DNA from: Leucobacter sp. OLIS6
GTDB taxonomy: Bacteria; Actinomycetota; Actinomycetes; Actinomycetales; Microbacteriaceae
Assembly: GCF_002752355.1 (NCBI RefSeq)
Contig: NZ_MRAV01000017.1
Location: 1 to 51,894, forward strand
Direction of reading: 5' to 3'
Length of the DNA: 51,894 bases
The notes under the pieces are model-generated. The model was not told the DNA's origin, searched no databases, and was given only the letters and a program-made list of their open reading frames with translations. A program made the translations under genes and the position numbers. Shown piece by piece: positions 8,174 to 16,028 of the stretch. How positions within the stretch are numbered: position 1 is the stretch's first letter; each line of letters begins with the position of its first letter.

Positions 8174-10180
8174 ATGCCGGCACCGTCGGACACGTTCGCC
8201 CTGCTCGAGGCCAGTATCGAGCAGGTGCTCGAAGCGCTCGCATCCGGGCGGATCACGAGCGTCGAGCTCACCGCCCGCTACCTGAACCGCATCGGCGCCT
8301 TCGACCGCGACGGCGCGCGGCTGAACGCCGTCCCGCTGCTGAACCCCGAGGTGTTCGCGCAGGCGGCCGAGTCCGACCGCCGACGCCGCGACGGTGAGGC
8401 GCGCCCGCTCGAGGGCGTCCCTTTCACCGTCAAGGACTCCTACATGGTCAAGGGCCTCACGGTCGCCTCGGGATCCCCGGCGTTCAAGGACCTCGTCGCC
8501 CAGTGGGACGCGTTCTCGGTCGCCAAGCTGCGGGAAGCGGGCGCCGTGCTGATCGGCAAGACGAACATGCCCCCGATGGCCGACGGCGGCATGCAGCGCG
8601 GCGTGTACGGCCGCGCCGAGAGCCCCTACAACCCGGACTTCCTCGCGGCCGCCTACGCCTCCGGGTCGTCCAACGGCTCGGGCGTCTCGACCGCCGCCAA
8701 CATGGCCGTGTTCGGCATGGGCGAGGAGACCGTCTCGTCGGGTCGCAGCCCCGCCTCCAACAACGGCCTGTGCGCCTACACCCCGTCGTGGGGCGTGCTG
8801 TCGATCCGCGGCAACTGGCCGCTGTTCCCGGCGCGCGACGTCGTCGTGCCGCACACCCGATCCATGCCCGACATGCTGCGCCTGCTCGACGTGCTCGTGC
8901 AGGACGACGACGTGACCCGCGGCGACTTCTGGCGCAACCAGCAGGTCGTCGAGCTGCCGAAGCCCAGTGCGCACCGACCGGCGTCCTACCTCGACGTGCA
9001 GGATCCCGACGCGCTGCGCGGCAAGCGCTTCGCGGTGCCCCGCATGTACCTGGGCGAGGATCCGAACTTCCCGATCGAGGTCCGCGCATCGGTGCTCGAG
9101 CGCTTCGCGGTCGCACGCCGGCGCCTCGAGGAGCTCGGCGCGATCGTCGAGACCACCGATTTCCCGCTCATCGAGCGCTACGAGGGCGACCGCCCCGGCC
9201 AGGAGAACGTCGGCGAGCTCGGCGCGCTGCCCGAGGGCTGGATGGACACCGAGTTCAACCACTTCCTCGCCTTCGGCTGGGACGACTTCCTGCGCGCTAA
9301 CGGGGATCCCGCGATCCCGTCGCTCGCGACGGTCGATCCCGACCGGATCTTCCCGCAGCCGGCCGGATCGATGCCCGACCGGTACGAGGAGGTCGAGGAC
9401 TACGAGAACCGCTACCGCGTGACCGTCGGGCTCGCGAAGGAGGGCATCTCGGATCCGCGCGAGCGGGCCGACTTCGCTGACGGACTGCGCGCCCTGGTGC
9501 GGCTGCGCGAGGACCTGTTCGAGAACTGGCTGACCGAGCGCGGTTTCGACGCCGTGATCTTCCCGGCGAACGCCGACGTCGCCGCGTGGAACGCCGACAT
9601 CGACCAGGACGCGGCCGACCGCGCCTGGGCGAACGGCGTGTTCTTCTCGAACGGCAACTACGCGCTGCGCCACCTCGGCATCCCCTCGGTCACGGTGCCG
9701 ATGGGGCAGATGAGCGACATCGGCATGCCCATCGGCCTGACCTTCGCGGGACGCGCGTACAGCGACCCCGTGCTGCTCGGCTACGCCGCCGCGTTCGAGG
9801 CGGCCGGGTCGATGCGCCCGGTGCCGGCGTTCGCGCCGGAGCTGCCCGCGGATCGGATCCCTGCGCGCGACGGCCTCGACGCCGGCGCCTCGGCGCCCGA
9901 AGTGACGGTCGAGCTCGCGCTCGATCCCGAGCTCTACCACGAGGGTGCGCAACTGCTGCTGGTCTCGGGCGAGGTGCAGGGCGCGACATCGATCGAGGCG
10001 ACCGTCAACGGCCAGCCCGTGACCGTCGAGGTCTCGGGGGAGCGCTGGGCCGCCACCGCCGTGCTCCCGGCTGTCGTGCCGGTTCCCGAGATCGGAGGCA
10101 ACCCGCGGGCCTCGCGCGCGCTGGTCGTCGCCGTCGCGCACGGTTCCGCGGGCGACGCGGCGGCATACGCGGAGGTGTAG
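8174..10180 (+). CDS. Amidase-signature family protein with C-terminal extension
   Basis: A 668-residue amidase-signature hydrolase. The catalytic Lys is in PFTVKDSYMV. The Ser-rich motif reads GSSNGSG in place of the usual GGSSGGS, and the nucleophile region reads GEETVSSGRSPA in place of G-x-D-T-G-G-S-I-R-x-P-A. The aligned Ser residues are kept, so activity is likely, but the family branch is atypical. About 90 residues after the amidase fold (from about 575) look like an extra beta-sandwich domain. No signal peptide is seen. GAGGA lies 5 nt before the ATG at 8174. It is probably repressed by the adjacent TetR protein. The amide substrate is unknown. Confidence 0.85.
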   Translation: MPAPSDTFALLEASIEQVLEALASGRITSVELTARYLNRIGAFDRDGARLNAVPLLNPEVFAQAAESDRRRRDGEARPLEGVPFTVKDSYMVKGLTVASGSPAFKDLVAQWDAFSVAKLREAGAVLIGKTNMPPMADGGMQRGVYGRAESPYNPDFLAAAYASGSSNGSGVSTAANMAVFGMGEETVSSGRSPASNNGLCAYTPSWGVLSIRGNWPLFPARDVVVPHTRSMPDMLRLLDVLVQDDDVTRGDFWRNQQVVELPKPSAHRPASYLDVQDPDALRGKRFAVPRMYLGEDPNFPIEVRASVLERFAVARRRLEELGAIVETTDFPLIERYEGDRPGQENVGELGALPEGWMDTEFNHFLAFGWDDFLRANGDPAIPSLATVDPDRIFPQPAGSMPDRYEEVEDYENRYRVTVGLAKEGISDPRERADFADGLRALVRLREDLFENWLTERGFDAVIFPANADVAAWNADIDQDAADRAWANGVFFSNGNYALRHLGIPSVTVPMGQMSDIGMPIGLTFAGRAYSDPVLLGYAAAFEAAGSMRPVPAFAPELPADRIPARDGLDAGASAPEVTVELALDPELYHEGAQLLLVSGEVQGATSIEATVNGQPVTVEVSGERWAATAVLPAVVPVPEIGGNPRASRALVVAVAHGSAGDAAAYAEV

Positions 10181-10202
10181 TCCTCTCGGCGCAGAGGGTA
10201 CA

Positions 10203-10236
10203 AAAAACGGCACCGCCTTCGGGCGGTGCCGTTTTT
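10203..10236 (+). terminator. Intrinsic terminator after the amidase gene
   Basis: Stem CGGCACCGCC (10208-10217), TTCG tetraloop and matching arm 10222-10231, followed by TTTTT. A run of A before the stem makes it usable in both directions. It isolates the amidase from the downstream iron-box unit. Confidence 0.95.
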
Positions 10237-10297
10237 GCTGCACCCGAATGCGGCGGGAGGAGTCGAGCGCGAGAAATTCGCCAACATCGGATGTTTA

Positions 10298-10316
10298 TTA
10301 GGTGAGCCTTATCTAG
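10298..10316 (+). promoter_or_regulatory. DtxR/IdeR-type iron box
   Basis: The 19-mer TTAGGTGAGCCTTATCTAG matches the diphtheria-type iron-box consensus (TWAGGTTAGSCTAACCTWA) at 15 of 19 positions. Its complement matches the Streptomyces-type box at about 16. It overlaps the spacer of a promoter whose -10 is TATGAT, 10318-10323, the classical position for iron-dependent repression. Transcription would start near 10330, about 47 nt before the first secreted-protein gene. Confidence 0.75.
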
Positions 10317-10317
10317 A

Positions 10318-10323
10318 TATGAT
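10318..10323 (+). promoter_or_regulatory. -10 element of the iron-box promoter
   Basis: TATGAT, 5 of 6 matches to the consensus. The -35 region (around 10295-10300, TTATTA) is poor and merges with the iron box. Confidence 0.55.
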
Positions 10324-10376
10324 GAATCGCTCGCCACCGTCGGCCGAGCGAATCTGATCTCGAAGGAACCGGACGA

Positions 10377-12356
10377 ATGGTGAAGCTCCCAGGTGGACGA
10401 GCGCGGCTGGAACGCCGCGAAGAACGGCGCGATCGGCGCGGAGCGGTGCGGATCGCTCAGGGCCTCGTCTGCGCGCTGATCGCGTCGCTGATCGTGACGG
10501 TCGCGGTCCCTGTCGCGGCGAACGCCGCAGTTCGGCAGAGCGTCGCCTCGATCAGCCCGACGGTGGGGTCGGATCGCGTCGTCGCGTTCACGATCACCTG
10601 CGGCGCCTCATCGACCTGCTCGGGCACCGCGACGGCGAAGCTCAGCACCGGAGGGTCGAAACAGCTCTCGTACCGCATCGCGAAGAAGTCGTCGAAGACG
10701 CTCACCTGGACCCTCGGAGCCGCGGACCATCGGAAGTTCGCGGCCAAGGGGCGGGCGACGCTCACCGTTACCGGACGCGCGGCGAAACCGGCGAAGGAGA
10801 CCTTCTCGAAGAGCGCGACGGTGACGCCGGCGACCGCGCAGCTGAAGCTACTCAAGTCCTCTTACGACATAGCCGACGATCGCGAGGTGCCTCTCGCGCT
10901 GAACTGCGCAGCGGCGACCGGTTGCACGGCCTCGGCCCGGCTCCTCCTCGGGAGCACGGAGGTCGCGCAGCAGACGATCCGGGCCAAGCGCGGTGCGGTC
11001 ACGGTGAAGCTGCGCCTCCCGGCGACGAACTACGAGCAGCTCGCCGCCGACGGCGGACGGTACTCGATCCGAATCCTCGAGTCGGCGCCGAAACGGGTCG
11101 AGACGACTCGCGCGCTGTCGCTCCGCGTCGCTGAGAAGCCCGCGCCCCAGCGCGGACTCTCCAAGGCCTACGTCGAACGGAACTGGACCCCGACCGCCTA
11201 CGACACCTGCCCGGCGAAGCTCCACGCCTCCTACCGGGTGGTCGGGCCCGATGGGAAGTACTACCCGAGCTGGCACCCTGCTCAGGTGATCGACCCGGCG
11301 ACGGGGCGGACCTGCACGTTCGGTCACGAGCACGGCGCCGATCCGGCATCGTCGGAGATCTTCGACTGGGTCTCGTCCTTCACCGCGCCGAAGGACGTCG
11401 TCCCGACCGAGCCGACCGGCCTGCCGTTTGGCTACACGAGCGAGGAGCTCGACAACTACGTGCAGCACGACCACGGCGACATGTCGATGCGCCACGAGGA
11501 CAATGGCGGGCACAAGGTGTTCGTCGCGAACAATGTGAAGATGCTCGACGCGGATCGCAACTGGCTCCGTCTGGGCGACGGCACGCAGCTCACCTGCGAC
11601 TTCCTCATCAAGCAGCACCAGGGGAGCTGGTCGCCCGACGCCATCTCGAACAACGCGCACGAGATCCTCTTCGCCGCGCGCTGCGACGACGGAACCGAGC
11701 TCATCACCTCGATGCTGTCGCGCTTCGGGAACGCGAACGAGATGTTCTCGACCTGCGCCCCCGACTCGCCGGTCCCGACCGTCGGCAGCACCCTTCCCGC
11801 CGGAGACGGCGGCAAGCGGATCATCCCGACGACCGAGTGCGTGAAGCGCAATCCCACGGACTGGTCGCTGTACGAACTCTGGGAGGGCGAGAATTCGCTC
11901 GTGACCGCTGACGGAGCGGTCCTCGCACGGTTCGATCCCTGGTTCGGGGTGCGGAACCCGAGCCGGCTCTCCGATTCCCGGGTGAGCACGGCGACCTCCA
12001 ACGGGATCAGCAGGCCGGTCGACCTCGCGTGGCTCACCGAGGGGGCGGTGACGGACTACCTCTGGGCTGGTCTCGCCGAGCAGGAGCGCTTCGACTACAG
12101 CGACCCGCGGTCGCCGTTCAACGGTGCGCGCCGAGATTTCTATCTCGGCGACCTGCAGGTCTCGGACCCCGGTACGAAGAACGGGATCGTGTTCACCGAC
12201 CCCTACGGCGGATCGGCCGGTCCGGAGCGGCGGGTCGGGTCGATCGCTCAGCTGATCAAGCCGGGATCCGTGCTCGGAACCGTGAAGCTGTCACGGCAGA
12301 AGTTCGACGCGAAGGCCGATTTCGGCAAGGACAACGGCGTTCACGCCCCCAACTGA
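10377..12356 (+). CDS. Secreted histidine-rich protein of unknown family
   Basis: I do not recognise the family of this 659-residue protein. An Arg-rich N-terminus is followed by a hydrophobic segment and a probable signal peptidase site after ANAA (about residue 50). Two tandem beta domains of about 95 residues follow, each with a C-x5-C pair (CGASSTC and CAAATGC) and matching strand patterns, so they look duplicated. The rest (about 245-659) holds a His cluster (GHEHG at 316-320, HDHG at 364-367, H373, H379) and several Cys, suggesting metal binding and disulfides outside the cell. AAGGA lies 9 nt before the ATG. It is the first gene behind the iron box and is followed by the FG-GAP protein gene. 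A role in extracellular iron or metal handling is inferred from context only. Confidence 0.8.
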   Translation: MVKLPGGRARLERREERRDRRGAVRIAQGLVCALIASLIVTVAVPVAANAAVRQSVASISPTVGSDRVVAFTITCGASSTCSGTATAKLSTGGSKQLSYRIAKKSSKTLTWTLGAADHRKFAAKGRATLTVTGRAAKPAKETFSKSATVTPATAQLKLLKSSYDIADDREVPLALNCAAATGCTASARLLLGSTEVAQQTIRAKRGAVTVKLRLPATNYEQLAADGGRYSIRILESAPKRVETTRALSLRVAEKPAPQRGLSKAYVERNWTPTAYDTCPAKLHASYRVVGPDGKYYPSWHPAQVIDPATGRTCTFGHEHGADPASSEIFDWVSSFTAPKDVVPTEPTGLPFGYTSEELDNYVQHDHGDMSMRHEDNGGHKVFVANNVKMLDADRNWLRLGDGTQLTCDFLIKQHQGSWSPDAISNNAHEILFAARCDDGTELITSMLSRFGNANEMFSTCAPDSPVPTVGSTLPAGDGGKRIIPTTECVKRNPTDWSLYELWEGENSLVTADGAVLARFDPWFGVRNPSRLSDSRVSTATSNGISRPVDLAWLTEGAVTDYLWAGLAEQERFDYSDPRSPFNGARRDFYLGDLQVSDPGTKNGIVFTDPYGGSAGPERRVGSIAQLIKPGSVLGTVKLSRQKFDAKADFGKDNGVHAPN

Positions 12357-12364
12357 ACCGCGCA

Positions 12365-12391
12365 GCGCGCGGCCGGAGGGCCGCGGCGCGC
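12365..12391 (+). repeat. GC-rich hairpin between the two secreted-protein genes
   Basis: GCGCGCGGCC (12365-12374) pairs with 12379-12391 apart from one bulged G. It has no T tract and lies in the 64-nt gap. It may stabilise or attenuate the intercistronic RNA rather than end transcription. Confidence 0.5.
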
Positions 12392-12420
12392 CATACCCCC
12401 AGTACTACGAGAGGACCACT

Positions 12421-15186
12421 GTGGACAGAACACTGACGAAGGCGGGCGCGTGTCTCAGCGCCGCCGCGCTGATCATCGGATCGGCGCTCGTCGCGACCCC
12501 CGCTTCGGCAACGGAACCCGCGTCGAAGGCGCCGGCCGTATCCGAACTGCGCTGGACCGGAGAGGCCGGTGGCGACTTCGGTGCGGCCGTCGGCCGGACG
12601 TCGTGCGACGTCAACGGGGACGGCATCGCCGATGCCCTGGTCGGCGACTGGTGGTGGAAGCGGGGGACGACCGCGAACGCCGGCGCCGCATACGTGCTGC
12701 TCGGCGGCGCCGCCCCCGTTGCCGGTCCTGTCGGCACCGGCGAGGCCGTCGGCGCGATCCGGATCGACGGCCCGAACACCAGTAACGCCTTCGCCGGAAT
12801 GAGCGTCTCCTGCGCGAACGATGTGAACGGGGACGGGATCGACGACGTGCTGGTCGGATCCAACCGCACCCAACGTGTCTGGGTCGTGCTCGGCGCCCAC
12901 GACTTCGAGCCCGTCGACGTCGACGCCCTCGGAACACGAGGTTTCGAGGTCACCAATTCGGACGCCGTCGCTGAGAACCGCGCACCGGGAGGGAGCGCCA
13001 ACTTCGGCTACGCCGTCACCGGCCTCGGCGACGTGAACGGTGACGGCCTCGCCGACTTCGCGATCGTCGACAACCTCTACGACCGCCCCGCGGACCCGGC
13101 GACCGGTGCGCCTGCGCTCAGCAACATCGGACGGGTCTGGGTGATCGCCGGCTCGCGGAACGTGAACACGATCGACGTCGCCGGTGAAGCGGCGGCCGGA
13201 CGGGTTCTGCAGACGATCGACGGCAGCGGGGGACAGCTCATCTCGGCCGACGACGTCGGCGATGTGAACGGCGACGGCCTCGCCGATCTCGTGATCGGCA
13301 GTTATGGCGCGACCCCGTGGGGAGCTGCCGCGCCCGTGGCCGGTGCTGCGTACGCGATCTTCGGCTCCAAGGAACGACAGCACATCGACGTCGGGGCTCT
13401 CGGAGGCCACGGATTCGCGGTCTTCGGCGGGCAGCGGGGCCGCGACCGGCTCGGCACGTCCGTCTCGAAGCTCGGCGACCTGAACGGCGACGGCCTCGCC
13501 GACTTCATCGTCGGCGGCGACGGCGTTCCCAACGCCTCCACCGGGCCGCGCGCAGGCGGTGCCGCAGTCGTCTACGGTTCCGCGTCCACCCAGACGGTGT
13601 TCACAGCGCCGGGCGCCGCTGAGGGGGCTGTGTACAGCTGCTCAGACAGCGCCCCGAACACCACTGGGGCCTGCGCTGCCGACCGGGTCGCGCGCGGGTA
13701 CTGGATCGACGGCGCGGCCGACGGCGACAAGTTCGGCTGGTCGGTCGCCGGTATCGGGGATGTCTCGGGTGACGGCGTCCCCGAAGCGATCATCGGCGCC
13801 TGGGGGCATGACTCGGGCGGATCCAACGCCGGGGCGATCTACGCCGTGTACGGCGCCCCCGCGTTCAACGGCACCCTGCGAGCGGGCTCGCTCGCATCGG
13901 CTGAGGGATTCCGCATCGACGGCGCGGTCGCCAGCGCCCAGCTCGGCCGGGCGGTCGGCAGCACGGCGGACTTCGACGGGAACGGCGTCCCGGACATCGT
14001 CGGCGGAGCCAACGGAACCGACTACGCCTCGGTGTTCCTGATCGGCGAGGCCGTCACCAAGCTCTCGCTCGAGGTCGGAGAGGCATCGGTCGCGTCCGGA
14101 GGGACGTTGACCGCGCGAGTCACCGCCCGGGCCGGCGCGGCCACGGTCGCCGGAAACGTGGCATTCACGCTCGACGGGACGGTGATCCCCGGGTGCGGTG
14201 CCGTTCCGGTGTCGGGCGGAACCGCGATCTGCGCGGCCGAGTCCTTCGCCGTGGGCGGATCCCGTGCGTTCGGCGCGAAGTTCGCGGATCCGGACGGCGC
14301 GTTCCATTCCTCGTCCGCGGAACGTACCGTCGACATCGCGAAGCTCGCGGCGAAGACGACGCTCGGCGGAGATACGACGGGCGCGGTGCGCGACGAACTC
14401 GAGTTCACCGCGTCGGTGACCTCGGGAGCGACCGGGGAGGTGGCGTTCTTCGCGGGGAGCACCCGGATCGGCACCGCCGCCATCGAGGACGGCACGGCCA
14501 CGCTCGACTACGTGCCGGAACAGACGGCGAGCTTCCTGCTGACCGCGAAGTACCTGGGCGACGATCGCTTCGCGCCGGCGGCCTCGAAGGCCAAGCGCGT
14601 CACGGTCTCGCCGGTTCCCGTGTACCTCGGTGCGGTGCGGCCGAGCCATTCACGAATCGTGTACGGGGTGCGATCCACGGTGACGGTGCAGGTCTCCGGC
14701 GCGACCGAGGGGACCGTGCTCTTCACCGCCGGGAGCCGTGAGCTCGGCACGGCCAAGGTGCAGCGGAACGGCGCGGCAACGCTCGTGCTGCCTCGGCTGA
14801 ACGTCGGAGGCTATCGCGTCTCGGCGCAGTTCCTCGGGGACGACGTCTTCGCGGATTCCGCCAAGCGGACCGCAAGCCAGCCGATCGCCGTCGTGAAGGC
14901 ATCGGTCTCGAAGATGACGGTCGCGACCAAGACCGCGAAGAAGAAGTCGCGGCCTTCCGCCGTGATCACGATCGGCAAGCTGAACAACGGAACCTTCCCC
15001 TCGGGCAAGGTCGTCGTCGCGTTCGGCGCATCGAAGCGGACCGTCTCCATCGCCGCCGCCAACCGGGGCGTCATCTCGGTGCAGGCTCCGAAAGCGCTGA
15101 CGGGGAACACGAAGGTGACCGCGACGTTCCTCGGGAATGCGAATGTGAACGCGAAGTCGGCATCGACCACTCAGCGGGTCAAGTAG
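12421..15186 (+). CDS. Secreted FG-GAP (integrin-like) propeller protein with Ig-like domains
   Basis: A 921-residue exported protein. Signal peptide at 1-30 (MDRTLTKAGACLSAAALIIG, cleavage likely after ASA). Seven Ca-binding D-x-(N/S/D)-G-(D/N)-G motifs begin at about residues 63, 134, 204, 281, 353, 447 and 517, enough for one complete seven-bladed propeller. From about 545 to the end there are about four Ig-like beta domains of roughly 90 residues. No sortase motif or membrane anchor is seen, so it is probably released or bound to the wall by its Ig repeats. The GTG start has GAGGA 5 nt upstream. The 64-nt gap and lack of a terminator suggest co-transcription with the His-rich protein. Ligand is unknown; adhesion or scaffold roles are typical of such propellers. 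Confidence 0.85.
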   Translation: MDRTLTKAGACLSAAALIIGSALVATPASATEPASKAPAVSELRWTGEAGGDFGAAVGRTSCDVNGDGIADALVGDWWWKRGTTANAGAAYVLLGGAAPVAGPVGTGEAVGAIRIDGPNTSNAFAGMSVSCANDVNGDGIDDVLVGSNRTQRVWVVLGAHDFEPVDVDALGTRGFEVTNSDAVAENRAPGGSANFGYAVTGLGDVNGDGLADFAIVDNLYDRPADPATGAPALSNIGRVWVIAGSRNVNTIDVAGEAAAGRVLQTIDGSGGQLISADDVGDVNGDGLADLVIGSYGATPWGAAAPVAGAAYAIFGSKERQHIDVGALGGHGFAVFGGQRGRDRLGTSVSKLGDLNGDGLADFIVGGDGVPNASTGPRAGGAAVVYGSASTQTVFTAPGAAEGAVYSCSDSAPNTTGACAADRVARGYWIDGAADGDKFGWSVAGIGDVSGDGVPEAIIGAWGHDSGGSNAGAIYAVYGAPAFNGTLRAGSLASAEGFRIDGAVASAQLGRAVGSTADFDGNGVPDIVGGANGTDYASVFLIGEAVTKLSLEVGEASVASGGTLTARVTARAGAATVAGNVAFTLDGTVIPGCGAVPVSGGTAICAAESFAVGGSRAFGAKFADPDGAFHSSSAERTVDIAKLAAKTTLGGDTTGAVRDELEFTASVTSGATGEVAFFAGSTRIGTAAIEDGTATLDYVPEQTASFLLTAKYLGDDRFAPAASKAKRVTVSPVPVYLGAVRPSHSRIVYGVRSTVTVQVSGATEGTVLFTAGSRELGTAKVQRNGAATLVLPRLNVGGYRVSAQFLGDDVFADSAKRTASQPIAVVKASVSKMTVATKTAKKKSRPSAVITIGKLNNGTFPSGKVVVAFGASKRTVSIAAANRGVISVQAPKALTGNTKVTATFLGNANVNAKSASTTQRVK

Positions 15187-15199
15187 GCCGAGGGACGCG

Positions 15200-15232
15200 G
15201 GGCCGGTGCTCGGGAGTTCCCGGCACCGGCCC
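15200..15232. terminator. Hairpin terminator between convergent genes
   Basis: GGGCCGGTGC (15200-15209) pairs with 15223-15232, and an inner CGGGA/TCCCG stem extends it. It lies 14 nt after the propeller gene stop and faces marR. There is no T tract. Confidence 0.65.
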
Positions 15233-15289
15233 TGTCGTCATCCGCTGCGGGACCGGCTGTCTCCGGCGGGCCTGCTGTTCGTGGCTCCG

Positions 15290-15835
15290 TCAGACCGCGT
15301 CGCGCGCCGGATTCGCCTCGCCGCCCGCCGCGATCGGCCCGAACCGGTCGACGCTGAGCGCGAGCCGGCGCAGCAGCGTCGCGAGCCGATCCCGCTCCGC
15401 GCGCGGCACGCCGCCGAGCAGCTGCTCCTCGGCATCGCTCAGCCGGGTCATCGCCGCGTCGACCAGGGTCTGGCCCTGCGCGGTCATCTCGACAAGCACG
15501 CCGCGTCCGTCGTTCGGGTCGGTGAGCCGGCGCACCAGGCCGCGCTCCTCGAGCCGGTCGATGCGGTTCGTCATGGTGCCGCTCGACACCATCGTGTGCT
15601 GCACGAGCAGCTTCGGGCTCTGCCGGTAGGGCGCGCCGCTGCGCCGCAGCACGGCGAGCACGTCGAACTCCCAGGAGGCGAGCCCGGACCGCTCGAAGGC
15701 GTGCGCGCGGGCGCGATCCAGGTGCTTGGTGATGCGCGTCATCCGCGAGAAGACGGCCAGCGGGGCGAGATCCAGATCGGGGCGCGCCGACTGCCACTCG
15801 CCGAGGATGCGGTCGACCTCGTCCTGTTGCTTCAT
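15290..15835 (-). CDS. MarR-family transcriptional regulator
   Basis: A 181-residue winged-helix MarR protein. Recognition helix region LLVQHTMVSSGTMTNRIDRL and the wing signature DPNDGRGVLVEMTAQG are present. The ATG at 15835 has no Shine-Dalgarno; instead GATAAT ends 6 nt upstream, so a leaderless mRNA is likely. No obvious partner is divergent: the next gene upstream is tRNA-Gln. The target and ligand are unknown. Confidence 0.9.
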   Translation of the reverse strand: MKQQDEVDRILGEWQSARPDLDLAPLAVFSRMTRITKHLDRARAHAFERSGLASWEFDVLAVLRRSGAPYRQSPKLLVQHTMVSSGTMTNRIDRLEERGLVRRLTDPNDGRGVLVEMTAQGQTLVDAAMTRLSDAEEQLLGGVPRAERDRLATLLRRLALSVDRFGPIAAGGEANPARDAV

Positions 15836-15926
15836 GGATCCATTATCCCGGTACGGCGTCCGCGCGCCGGGCCGTCCGCGGGGCGTCGCCGCATCTGACA
15901 GAATCGAGGGGTGCCGCAGGGCACGT

Positions 15927-15998
15927 TCCGCCTTGGTGTAATGGCAGCACGACAGCCTTTGGAGCTGTGAGGTCAAGGTTCGAATCCTTGGGGCGGAG
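15927..15998 (+). tRNA. tRNA-Gln(UUG)
   Basis: A 72-nt cloverleaf: acceptor TCCGCCT/GGGCGGA with one G-T pair, anticodon stem ACAGC/GCTGT, loop CTTTGGA giving anticodon TTG, T arm with GGTTCGAATCC, discriminator G. CCA is not encoded. It sits just before glmU, so it may share a primary transcript with it. Confidence 0.95.
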
Positions 15999-16028
15999 CG
16001 GTGATTCGATCAGGAGGCCACCCATCTC

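Noticed and set aside
10377..12356. Lysyl oxidase or other copper oxidase
   Set aside because: The H-x-H motifs are suggestive, but the rest of the sequence does not follow any such family that I can recall; left as unknown.
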